NCBI GenBank assembly: GCA_027575765.1 | Contig: JANBPT010000045.1 | Coordinates: 1-64,000 of the forward strand | DNA from: Tieghemiomyces parasiticus | Lineage: Eukaryota; Kickxellomycota; Dimargaritomycetes; Dimargaritales; Dimargaritaceae | DNA length: 64,000 nt | Direction of reading: 5' to 3' | Part shown: in pieces, positions 47,967-57,842 of the stretch | Position numbering within the stretch: position 1 is the stretch's first letter | Layout of the letters: each line of letters begins with the position of its first letter | The notes under the pieces: generated by a model | Database searches by the model: none | What the model was told of the DNA's origin: nothing | What the model saw: only the letters and a program-made list of their open reading frames with translations | Made by a program: the position numbers and the translations under genes

Positions 47967-50900
47967 ATGTACCCCCGCCTTCCATTCTACCTCTTGGCCG
48001 CTGCCTCGGCGAGCGGCGTTATATGGCCGAGTCCTCTGGCCAGCGCTACTCTAAGTTACGGCTCGGAAGGGGACCATATCTTCCAAAACAGTCTCCGCCG
48101 CCCCATCTCCCCAACCTCCCCAGGTTCGCCGCCACCATCCTCGGTACCCACATCCCCACGTCCTCGGTGGAGTACCCCACTGCACCAATCCACCACCTTC
48201 TTCCCCCCTACCCCACCGGTGATGAGTAATTCCTCGCCACCTAGTCCCCCCGGTCGTAACACTGTAACCTCAGCCACCACCACTGGCGACAAGGTAATGA
48301 AACCAAATACCGCCGTGGACCGCTCCGTCAGCGGTTATCATAATGTCAAACCTTCGCTGCGTCCCCAGCTCGGTACCCTACCCAATACTGGGTCCAGTAC
48401 CGCCAGAGAGATGGGTGGCGTAATCACCCTCGCCCAGCTAGCCAGCCCCGCGTCTAGCCCCGAAGACAAGACCCCGGAATTTCTCCCGCACCAGAAGTCA
48501 GCTAATGCTGCAGCGTCCTCGATCACCACCAAGAGGGCCCGACTTATTCATGGGAACACCTCAGTGAAGAAGCCCAGCGGGATCCCCATTCCTACCCGAC
48601 GGAGCTCCAGTGGCGATAGTCAGCGGGCCACCACCAAGGTGCCTGCGTACCAGTATTTCGCTTCCTCTTCTCCCTTGCAACCGCCGAATGGGAGCCCAGA
48701 CCTCCCTACCCCGCCTATCGACGCCCCGTTGCCCGCCCTCCTATCCATGGGTGGGGTCGACCCGGTCGTCGACACAACGCTGCAGACGGTGCAGGGAAAA
48801 TTCCAGTCCGCCGGCCCCTACATCTCAGCGACCAGCGGATTGCTCCATGACCAAGCCTCGTCGTCAGCATCGACGGCCATCGCCACGGCCGCTACTTTTC
48901 TTAGCGAGCACGCCGGTGTTCCACGTGATTCTTTACATGTGCTCAGCCACAAAAACCTAGTTGTGGACCACCGCCACGCTGATAGTGATGGCAGTGAGGG
49001 CCATATCATTCACTTCCAACAGATCCACCGCGGCCTCCCGATCGTTAACGCGTACGCTGTGGTGGCGTTGGATTTCCAAGGTACCGTGGCCTACTACCGT
49101 TCGAGTTTAATTTCGGCCACCCCGGTGCCTGCCATGGCCTCGACGACGGCGGCGCCGAATGTGTTTCCCAGCGGTGAGGACAGCGAGCGTGTGCCTCGTA
49201 TGGGGGCTATGCGGTCCGCCCAGGAAGTACTCAAGCTGGCGCTTACTAAGGGTCTGGGTCTCCATGAGGACGAGTTTGAATTTATTCATATCGTTTCGTC
49301 GGCTGATGAGGTCCCGACCTCCGCCGGTACCACTAGCGCCCACAACGCCACCCCGGCCGCGGCAGGATCGAGTGACGCCAATGATACGGCTGGGACCCTC
49401 AAAGCCCGCCTGGGCAGACATTTGGACCCCCGCGATTGTCGTACGGCCCAGATCACACCGACCCTTGCCCATGAGCGTATCCACCTGTGTCCGGCCTACT
49501 ACGCCATCACCACCCAGCCGCCGCCGACCCAACCGTTTTCGGAGGCCGACCACCCGCGCCAATTAACACCCATCTACGTTATCACCATCCCACTGCACAC
49601 CAAGAAAACCTACGTGATCTATGCTAACGCCGTCGACGACCAAATCCACCTTGTCACCGATACCAACGTTGAGTTTACCATGAACCCCGGGGTCCATCTC
49701 CACAAGTCGCCAAAAGCGACGGTGTACGATCTGGCCGTACAGGAAAATTGGTTCAAGGATAGACACGGTGGCAGTGGCCAGATCGACCCGGACGTGGTGG
49801 ACCGTCGCCGCATGGAGGCGGAAGAGGCCGCGACTGAGATTTTGAGTAGGTCATTGCGGATGCTGGCCGAGGCTGATACCGCCAATGTGTTACAGCTGAT
49901 TCAGACAGGCCGTGGCAGCGACACTTATGCCGAACGGCCGGTGGGAACGGATGACGCCAAGTCTTTCATCAGCACGGACAATAGCGACAATGACAGTACC
50001 CGTAACCCTGGCGACGAACTGCCCCTACTGGATTTGAGCATCTGGTCGAACAGCTCGCCCAACCGAGTAATCCTCGAGATTCCTGCCCATAGCGGGGGGG
50101 TCCCGCATATCAATATGGGACTCCTGGCCGTCGACCAGTATGGCATCGTTGACCCCGCACGGAACGCCCACATTATCAATCATCAGCTGGGATACCTGTT
50201 GGTCGACCGGTTGGTTGGTGGCGCAGGTAGTGACGATTGTACCGCACCCACCTCCCCTCTACCTGTCACTACGCCCCCCGCTACCGGCGCCCAGCAGGCT
50301 GCCACTTCGCCGCCAGAAGCCATGACTACGCCTGTCCACCTCTACCATCGCCTCACGCACCTTTTATCCACTGGCTTCACGGCCACCAGCACCTCTCAAC
50401 TTACAGGAACTGCTGCGGCTGGTCGCCCGCGCTGTCTCCTCACTGAAGAAGCGGACCAACTGGCCCGTGGGTACAGCCGGGCCTTCGCTGCCCTCGTCAC
50501 CCTCAAACGGGGAACCACGGCCACCGATGAAGCATGGCTCCTCCCGGCCCTTCACCCACAAGGCTGGAATGGCGGGGCGATCCTGGTTGCCGCCACTCCG
50601 ACTCTCTTCCCCCTTACCCTCGACAGTGTCATCGTTGACCCCAATGTGCCTTGGGGGACTTCGATGGCCGTCTTGTGGTCGAATGTGGTGTATGAGCTCG
50701 CTTGGCAATTCATCCAGGAGGCGGGCACTTCTCCCCAGTCTTCCACTGACAGCGCCGATCGTGACCAGGTCGAGGCCGCCTCGGTTTGGAGGGACACCCC
50801 CGAGCAGAACCACGGTCGCACCAAGTTTTTGCGACTCTGGATCCTGGCGTTACAGCTCACACCCTGCCAGCCCCAGGTATTTAACGTCCGCGATTCACTG

Positions 50901-51080
50901 TTGGCCGCCGACAAGCTGTTGTACAGCGGAGCCCATCGGGAGTTAATTTGGAAGATCATGGCTCGGCGGGGGCTAGGTGACAATGCCGGTTGGAAATCGC
51001 CCCACGGTTTTGTGAAATCTACGGTGGCTATGTCGCCGCCGTCTTCTCGCCATGGGTCCCTTCGGGCGCAGAGCCTTTAG
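47967..51080 (+). CDS. Fungalysin-family (M36) protein with destroyed active site
   Basis: 1037 aa, one exon, ATG at 47967. The N-terminus has a probable signal sequence (hydrophobic 7-27), followed by about 270 Pro/Ser/Thr-rich residues. An FTP-type propeptide domain starts near 305 (ATFLSEHAGVPRDSLHVL, then IVNAYAVVALDFQGTVAYYRS). The C-terminal part matches M36 metalloproteases: WSNVVYELAWQF, LALQLTPCQPQVFNVRDSLLAADK and IWKIMARRGLG. The zinc motif HEYTHG is replaced by NHQLGY at 738-743, just before the conserved RL-GG. The third-ligand region GEGWSDF is replaced by ARGYSRAF near 835. It should therefore bind no zinc and have no protease activity. The frame is intact and codon use normal, so a pseudoenzyme is more likely than a dead gene. 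Confidence 0.85.
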   Translation: MYPRLPFYLLAAASASGVIWPSPLASATLSYGSEGDHIFQNSLRRPISPTSPGSPPPSSVPTSPRPRWSTPLHQSTTFFPPTPPVMSNSSPPSPPGRNTVTSATTTGDKVMKPNTAVDRSVSGYHNVKPSLRPQLGTLPNTGSSTAREMGGVITLAQLASPASSPEDKTPEFLPHQKSANAAASSITTKRARLIHGNTSVKKPSGIPIPTRRSSSGDSQRATTKVPAYQYFASSSPLQPPNGSPDLPTPPIDAPLPALLSMGGVDPVVDTTLQTVQGKFQSAGPYISATSGLLHDQASSSASTAIATAATFLSEHAGVPRDSLHVLSHKNLVVDHRHADSDGSEGHIIHFQQIHRGLPIVNAYAVVALDFQGTVAYYRSSLISATPVPAMASTTAAPNVFPSGEDSERVPRMGAMRSAQEVLKLALTKGLGLHEDEFEFIHIVSSADEVPTSAGTTSAHNATPAAAGSSDANDTAGTLKARLGRHLDPRDCRTAQITPTLAHERIHLCPAYYAITTQPPPTQPFSEADHPRQLTPIYVITIPLHTKKTYVIYANAVDDQIHLVTDTNVEFTMNPGVHLHKSPKATVYDLAVQENWFKDRHGGSGQIDPDVVDRRRMEAEEAATEILSRSLRMLAEADTANVLQLIQTGRGSDTYAERPVGTDDAKSFISTDNSDNDSTRNPGDELPLLDLSIWSNSSPNRVILEIPAHSGGVPHINMGLLAVDQYGIVDPARNAHIINHQLGYLLVDRLVGGAGSDDCTAPTSPLPVTTPPATGAQQAATSPPEAMTTPVHLYHRLTHLLSTGFTATSTSQLTGTAAAGRPRCLLTEEADQLARGYSRAFAALVTLKRGTTATDEAWLLPALHPQGWNGGAILVAATPTLFPLTLDSVIVDPNVPWGTSMAVLWSNVVYELAWQFIQEAGTSPQSSTDSADRDQVEAASVWRDTPEQNHGRTKFLRLWILALQLTPCQPQVFNVRDSLLAADKLLYSGAHRELIWKIMARRGLGDNAGWKSPHGFVKSTVAMSPPSSRHGSLRAQSL

Positions 51081-52379
51081 GCTACCATCCCGAGTTTTGG
51101 GTAGCATTATAGAGGACATCTGGTCGTAGTGTATTAAATTCACCCAGGTACCGAGGGAATGTGGCTGCATCTCTATTCTAGTGAACTTTTCATCGATAAT
51201 CACCATCAGCGGTGAGGATTACTCGTACACTAGCTCTTTCAACATCAAATATGTATTTCCAATTCCAACCATGACATCTAGATTGAATATATTCCTAGCC
51301 CGCCTCTATTATTAAAAGTAAATATCCTAGCCGAGTTTCCAAATTCCTTACTCGAGAATTGCACGTACGGGCCCAATCATAGGTATCTCTGGCATGGTTA
51401 GATATCCACAGTGAGGTCCGCCCATAATAATACTATCTGTGCTAAAGCGTGATCAGCAACTAAACATGAATCATACCATCTGTGGTAATCGGGTGCAAGG
51501 GAATTGTTGATTGGGTGAATTAATGGATCATGAATAAAATGAGGGAGAGAGAGAGTGTGTGTGTGTACGTGTCTGCGAGTGTCAAGGAGGGAGGAATTCA
51601 TATACTGACGCAGTTTGACCGACGTTTATCCAACCGTTCTCTTCAAGTCGGTCCATTGTTGGCTCGCGATAGCGGGTCACCATAAACCCGCCTGATCCGG
51701 TGTCATCAGGTATCTGGGATGCGCCATTATTAATCGCTGCCATTCGCTTGAGTCGGCGGTCTAGTTGTGTGGCCTACATGATGTGTCTGGTTTACAAAAT
51801 TTAAACTTTTTCCAGATTTCATCGTATAATCTTAAGTTGCTGTCCCAATGAAAAATATATTCTCTGCTTCGAGATCTAGTGCTACTAATAGCACATGGTT
51901 ACTACTTGTGGTCGCTCAAAACGACCTCACACTACGATGTACAAGGAAGTAGCTGCCAAACAACTTCGCCACACCTCCCCCCAACCACTAATACACCCAA
52001 CAACAATAGCGAATTTCACCACTTTCACACCTTACCATAGCCATCTAAGCCATCTCCATCGAATGACACTCGTAGTACCTCTCTAGGTTTTCATTATTCT
52101 CTACACTAGCGCTGTACCGACAAGGCCAGGGCACCGGTCTCTGCCTTACATAAGGCACCAGGTCGGCACCAATAAAGATTTATCATCACACCTTCGTTAC
52201 TCATCTTTCAGAGCACGGTACCACCTACCACATTGCTGGTGTAAGTTAAATAGAATGTGAATTAGCTCTGTTGAAGCACCTCCCTTTGGCGACCTGGTCA
52301 TTGACCCACTGATGGCCCCAAGCCTACTATTAAATAATAGCACCATTCGAATACTCTAACGAAAGGGCAGCACACTCTT
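51081..52379. other. Gene-free stretch after the fungalysin-like gene
   Basis: No supported gene. Contains an AG/TG microsatellite near 51543-51566 (GA units then GTGTGTGTGT). Confidence 0.45.
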
Positions 52380-52800
52380 CCCTAGGGGTGTGAGTTTGAC
52401 AGATTATTTTCGTCCAACCACTGTTTAACTTCCCATTATTGCTCTCATTTCCATATACCAGTTCACCTTCAATTTCGACTGGCGCTCCCGTTTCTATTTC
52501 GTCGTCATGTAAGATCACTCTTATGACCACTATAGTCACTTTGGCATGACGACCATGGGCTTAGGCCAATCTAACACCTTAATTCTGGCTTGCACTTATT
52601 CCTAATACTTCTTCCCTCAACCCACAACGGCTATATATAGCAGAGGTGCCATGCCAGTTGCCTCCCCAATGAGATAACCAATTGAACGTATACAAGAGAT
52701 AGCGCCCCTCCCTGCCACGCAAGGGTGTCTTATCTCTGGGTTGATAATTTTTGTTTTCATTGCCCCCGAGCCCTCAATATATCAGTATTTACTCTACTCT
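52380..52800 (+). repeat. Degenerate direct repeat, left copy
   Basis: Shares ordered short matches with 54635-55050: caacc-ctg, ccactata, ttggcat/tggcat, aggccaat, cttcttccc-ca-cggct, atgccag, gtatac-agag-tagcgc, and ctc-aatata-c. Identity is perhaps 60 percent by eye, too low for a recent event. The right copy is the 3' flank of the secreted-protein gene, so this may be the decayed end of a former tandem member. Confidence 0.55.
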
Positions 52801-53060
52801 CTCCCGTGGTTTTCGGCTTTGTTACTCGCCACTGGTACCACAGCTGTCTGAAAAATCGCTGCCAGGTATTGGAGGTTCGCGGTCCAGATGGCCGCAACGA
52901 CACCCAAGGCCAGTCTGGGTATGGTGGCCTTATGGCTCATTTGACTACGCCTCTGTACTCCTTTTCTCGTTCCACCCGTGTTACGATAAGCCGTAGCTAG
53001 CATGAGTTGCTGTCCTTCTCGGCCCATGCCTATGCGTCTAGCTGCGCTACGTGTTTTCAA

Positions 53061-53887
53061 CACGAAGGCAAGGGGTGGTGGGCCCGTTGGGGTTACAGCA
53101 GACCTATTGATGACCATTCCCGGTTCCTCCGCTTTGTAGCCTCGGCTCGTATTGACTCCCTGTCGTTTTTTTCCCATCACTAGTGAGTCCAGTGGACGCC
53201 CTTGCTATCACTGGGCGAGTGGTCCCCTTTATTCATATCCACACTTTGCATCGGATAGTTGACCGTTTCTTCATTATTCACTGGGCTGCAGCTCCCTCGA
53301 CCCTGTCTAGACCCCCCTCTCCCTTAGTTTCTTCCACTACACCGCGCCCACTTACCCAGTCGAGGGCGATAATGCGCACTTACATTCTTTCGCTTCTGGT
53401 GGGCCTGCCACTGCTTGGCAGCGACAGCTTGGGCTCCACCGCCGTGGCGGCATCCGACCACATCCCCCATAAACCGCCTTCTCCTTGGAAACGAGCCCCC
53501 GACTGCTCGTCGGAGGACCTGGGTGTGGGGTCGAGCCAGTGCGAAGCGAAATCCAGCGCAGCTGAACCGGGACCAGCACGCCAGCTCAACGACCGGTCTG
53601 CAAGCGGACTAGCGGGGCGAGGGGTACCTGGGCATGCGAGTGACTGGCCTCGTCCCGCCAAACGTCGCCGCCCTGCCACTACCGTGTCTGGCTCATCTGC
53701 ACCACTTGACCTGGACGCGATACCCCCTGAGGAACGGATCTTTTACTTCCTTGCCGTCCAAGCCGGCCAGCATGTATCACCGCTTCCTTGGATGCTGCCT
53801 TCCAAGCCCCTACCGTCCTCCGCTGTAGCCCAGGCCGATGGTACCTCGCCCCTCTCAACTGCACAAGACACCCATGAATCCAACCCT
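53061..53887 (+). repeat. Conserved block of a dispersed duplication, copy 2
   Basis: Partner of 28703-29530, same orientation, 24.4 kb apart. It begins at cacgaaggcaaggggtgg and ends after the ESNP codons. The left boundary lies in untranscribed-looking DNA about 310 bp before the ATG, so the block is not limited to coding sequence. Confidence 0.9.
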
Positions 53888-54460
53888 GGTCAGCATCTGG
53901 TCCATTTCATTCCATCGAGCCCCTCGGGTGGTCGCCGTGTGCGTAGGAAGCGTATAGAAAAACCGAACGACCTTATTACGGTCTGTCATCAACTCCAGAC
54001 GAAGGCCCGGTCGGCGCCCAACGATCAAATTGCGCCGTTACCATGGCGTGAATCTAAGCCTTGTGAAATAAGCTCTATTGTCATTTGGTTGAGAAGGGTA
54101 GGGTCTGGCAAAACTGCGTTACCCAAAAGAAAGAACCAGATCTCTGGTTATATCTTTCGCTCAATGGAAAATCGAATCAAGTCCGGATATGTTACATATG
54201 GCCCAAATATCCTATACGAGGTGTACCTGGATCCAACGGACTCAAAAATGAAGTCGCGTATGATATTTAATTTTGACACCGATGACTGTAAGGATCTCCC
54301 GACCCGCATCCCCAACAGTATGCCTCAGGTTAGCATGGTGACCATCCTCGGTCCTGCTCGTGACATTCAGCAGCTCGAGGCGCATATTCAAAAAGAGCTG
54401 AATAGCTATGATTCCCTTCAGTCGGCTTCGCCTCTATCTGCGGCTCCCGTAAATCGTTGA
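53372..54460 (+). CDS. Secreted protein with conserved N-terminus and variable C-terminus (family copy 2)
   Basis: 362 aa from the ATG at 53372. The signal peptide and Pro/Ser-rich N-terminal half (to about residue 172) differ from copy 1 by only a few residues, for example Thr4-Ser5 becomes Thr4-Tyr5 and one Met becomes Val. The C-terminal half is different: a basic stretch (GGRRVRRKRIEK), then a domain related to copy 1 through SAPN, YVTYG, YLD, KSRMIFNF and DDCKDL. I estimate about one third identity by eye in that part. There is no stop or frameshift. The function is unknown; the N-terminal half may serve for delivery and the C-terminal half as the variable active or recognition part. Confidence 0.7.
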   Translation: MRTYILSLLVGLPLLGSDSLGSTAVAASDHIPHKPPSPWKRAPDCSSEDLGVGSSQCEAKSSAAEPGPARQLNDRSASGLAGRGVPGHASDWPRPAKRRRPATTVSGSSAPLDLDAIPPEERIFYFLAVQAGQHVSPLPWMLPSKPLPSSAVAQADGTSPLSTAQDTHESNPGQHLVHFIPSSPSGGRRVRRKRIEKPNDLITVCHQLQTKARSAPNDQIAPLPWRESKPCEISSIVIWLRRVGSGKTALPKRKNQISGYIFRSMENRIKSGYVTYGPNILYEVYLDPTDSKMKSRMIFNFDTDDCKDLPTRIPNSMPQVSMVTILGPARDIQQLEAHIQKELNSYDSLQSASPLSAAPVNR

Positions 54461-56744
54461 ATAGGGGCCATTGAAGATGGTGTGAGGGTCGAAAACAAGG
54501 AAAATCAGCCCCGCTGCAGCATTTCCATTCGATGATCTGTCCGGCCCTCTCCTCTGTCGCTGGCCCCAGACCCACCATCCGAGGATAGTGCCGTTCCTGC
54601 AGCCTGGTTGAAGGACCATACATTTGTTCCTCCGAATTTCAGTTCGACATTGCATTTTTGTTCAACCGCTGCCAAAGTTCCCCTTATTTCATACGTTTAC
54701 ATCTATCTGTGCACCATCAATTTTTACCGGTGTTTTGGTTGTTTCCTTTTTTACCATTAGTCCATTTCATCCACTATACTCTCACCTGTGGCATAATCAT
54801 AATCTCAGGCCAATTTGGTATCTTCCCTTCGGCTTGTATTGTTTCCTATAACTTCTTATCTCTTCCCACAGCGGCTTCAGATCAGTGTTTTAATGCCAGC
54901 AGCCCCCTCCCAATATAGTTGCCAGTGGATCGTATACGAGAGGTAGCGCACCTTGCCTCTCCAGGAAACTTCACCCCGATTTTTAATCACACCTCTCTCC
55001 GTCCTTCTTTTCTCTGCTCTCCAATATACCGGCTCGTTAGCTGCTCTCTAGCCTTTTGACTTCCTCCCCCTTTAGATTACCTCGGCTGGAAGTTGGAGCC
55101 TTTTGAACTTTATGTGAGTGAGTGGATAGCGGTCCGATAGGGCAGAAGATGAGTGACGTTCCCCTGCCCATCCTCCTGCCTTTGATTTCATGTGTGCTCC
55201 CTATTGGCTACTCTAGGCGGAAGGTAATCTCGAATTACGTTGCGACGGCTGGCCTGCGTCATTAGTGCTCGCTTTGTTTGAAACGGGTCGTTGTGGTAGA
55301 TGAAATACAAGCCTCAGCAACCCTCAGTCGTCAGCCACATTCCAGGCCGCTATTTGATGGCGAGGATGACCAACCAGATTAATACCAATCGTAGGTCATC
55401 ACCGCTTTTACCCATATCCACCCCAATTCCGCACCCCTGACAATATCAACGGTAACCTTAATGTAAACACCACATTACCTCCTCTATCTAAATGTAAACC
55501 CCACCGCTTACCAGGTCCTTGTATTGTTCATGGCCCAGACCTCGACCAGCGTAGCGTTCCCGGGGACAATCCCACCATCTTCCACACGCATAGAACGGCT
55601 ATGTAAGCCGCCGAGGGAGCTTCTCAACGAAGGAAATCGTAATTTAAGCCATTATATTATTATTATACCGATCCCCCGTCTTCGCACCTACCACGACTGT
55701 AGACATCTACTTGAAGCATATAGTATAATTTACCGTACTTCCATAATGGTATACTAAACCCCCCATTTCGCTTAACATGCTGCCATACGATAGTTCCTAA
55801 CTGCCATTAAATTTTCCGTGAGCTTCCCTTCAGACCTCGTCCTGCTCGTACATTAGTGAGATAGGACAGGGTTTAACGGGTGGACGAGGTGTCGAGCATG
55901 GCCGACAGAGAAGAAGGGAATAGAAAAGCCTTGGCATCGGATACGATAGGACGGAGTGATAATATCGGAAGGCGCCGGCCCACCGGTGGAGTGTTGGGAC
56001 CCGGACTGTCGGGTCTTCCCATAATGGGACCCTGGCCTGGTCGTGGTGCATCCGACCTGTCTCCCGGTTGATTTTATTTTCAATCCCCCGACCCGCCTGT
56101 ATTTTATGTGCGAAGTTATGATCCCCGATTGGAGGTTGAAGTGGAAATTCTTTCCCTAGTGAAACTGCCTCTGGCCACCACACCCTGCCTCCTCTATATG
56201 TCGGCCGGTAGAATCGGGTCACCGGTCAGCCATTGGCGAGGCCGGCGTGGTCGGCAAAGGGCGGTGGGGTGCATTGGTGAGAGAAGGGGAAGCGATAGGA
56301 CCCGTGCCCAGCGCCCATTGACCACCCGACGTGAGTGGGTTGGAAGGCAACAAAGAGATGGGCGGTAATGAGAGGTGGGGCGTGTGTGAGGGCCGCAGGT
56401 GGGGAGGTGGCGAGCGGAAGATAAGGCGGATGGAGTCCAAGTGATAGACAGCCGTTGCGCTCCTCTCCTTCCCCTTCTCAACTCATATAAATACTCCATG
56501 GAGTCGCTGCCTAGGACACAACCCATCAACACCACCGCCACCAGTATTTCGCCTTCGCTTCAACCGTTACTATCGATTCGACGGCATTGTTCCCCTTGCC
56601 GCTCGACTGTTCGCTCACCCACGTCCTTACATCTCGATTGTTGGTTGAACTCAAGGCTGCTTATACTACCCGTCGGCCGGTATCCCGCCTCTTTACCCCT
56701 CCCACCCTTGTCTTTCCCCTCCCCGAAAAGTACTCGTCCCCACC
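54461..56744. other. Gene-free stretch containing the right degenerate repeat
   Basis: The 3' flank of the secreted-protein gene, the repeat at 54635-55050, then about 1.7 kb with no supported gene. The last 250 bp before 56745 is CT-rich and likely promoter and leader of the next gene. Confidence 0.4.
54635..55050 (+). repeat. Degenerate direct repeat, right copy
   Basis: See the left copy at 52380-52800. This one follows the stop of the secreted-protein gene by about 175 bp. Confidence 0.55.
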
Positions 56745-57842
56745 ATGAAGTTTCAAGTCGCCGCCTTGTTTCTCGTGGCTTTGGCTGTGCAGAATCAGCG
56801 CACACTAGCCAGCTCCCAATATAACGATCAGGTTTCCAATTTGTATGGCGCTCCTCCAAGTCGCCCGGTCAATGAGGGGTTCAACCCCGACTATCCTAAG
56901 AAAGGGGTCGACCAGGGGGTCAATACGTTGGACGACTTCCAGAACAATGGACCCCCCCTCGACCCCCAATCTGCTATGCCTTACACCCAATTGGAGGCAG
57001 AGGCTCTTGGTGAAACGCCCAAGTCCAGTGACAATAGCAAGGGATTATGGTCGTCGGTAACCAGCAAGGTCACCGCTCGCTTCCCGAAAGGCACTGAGGA
57101 GGGAAAGTTCTTTAAGAATTACTGCCAACCCATTCTCACCGGTAAACAGCGTAGCCTGTTCGCCCGCGTCACTCATTCCGCGAATAGTGCGGTTTCGCGG
57201 GTAGTGGGCAACCCGGCCCCCAAAAAATCATCTCTCGAGGTGGCTGCCGAGTACCTGGTCGACGCCTTGTACCGTGCCCGCCGTGGTAAGAAATCCGGTG
57301 ACGTGGTGGCTGGCGAGAACGGCCTTCCAAAACTGCCGGGTGCCATTTACTGGATTCCGCCCCCCACTGTCTTTTCTAGCCCAACGGTTGCCGAACCCGG
57401 CCAAATGAAATACTATCAGGACGCCGCCAAGGCAGGCGGCAAGAAGAGTCCAATCTTCCTGGTACCCACTGCGCCAGAAGACTACGAGGCTAGCTACAAA
57501 CCTAGCTTCGCCGCTGACGTGCAACTGGTCATGGGAATCTGCCATGGTGATGATAAATATCCTACCATTGGTGCGGCTAATACCGACAGTGTTGGTAACA
57601 GTGGTCCGCCGAATAACCTGTATAATGGCTACCCTCAGCAGGATGACCTCTTGACTCCCACCAATTACCAGAACGGCGATAGCTATCCTCCCCTTGGTTA
57701 TCAAAACAGCAACGGTTACCGGCCTACCGAAGGCCAGAGCTTAAGCTACTATGATCAATCCAACGTCGGCGGTAAGCAGCCGTACCGCGACCTCCCTCCC
57801 TCCGCTAACTACCAGAACGCGCCCTATGAGCACCAGGGTTAG
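56745..57842 (+). CDS. Secreted protein with Tyr-Gln-Asn repeats, unknown function
   Basis: 365 aa, single exon, ATG in CACC context. Residues 1-23 are a signal peptide (MKFQVAALFLVALAV, then QRTLASS). The middle part (about 95-290) looks folded, with only two cysteines, and contains LWSSVTSKVTARFPKG, VAAEYLVDALYRARRGKK and PGAIYWIPPPTVF. The C-terminal 80 residues are Asn/Tyr/Pro/Gly-rich with irregular repeats of the type N/G-Y-Q-N (NYQNGDSYPP, GYQNSNGYRP, NYQNAPY). Such tails occur in cell-wall or extracellular matrix proteins and can phase-separate. No family is recognised. It is the fourth or fifth secreted product in this window. Confidence 0.72.
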   Translation: MKFQVAALFLVALAVQNQRTLASSQYNDQVSNLYGAPPSRPVNEGFNPDYPKKGVDQGVNTLDDFQNNGPPLDPQSAMPYTQLEAEALGETPKSSDNSKGLWSSVTSKVTARFPKGTEEGKFFKNYCQPILTGKQRSLFARVTHSANSAVSRVVGNPAPKKSSLEVAAEYLVDALYRARRGKKSGDVVAGENGLPKLPGAIYWIPPPTVFSSPTVAEPGQMKYYQDAAKAGGKKSPIFLVPTAPEDYEASYKPSFAADVQLVMGICHGDDKYPTIGAANTDSVGNSGPPNNLYNGYPQQDDLLTPTNYQNGDSYPPLGYQNSNGYRPTEGQSLSYYDQSNVGGKQPYRDLPPSANYQNAPYEHQG

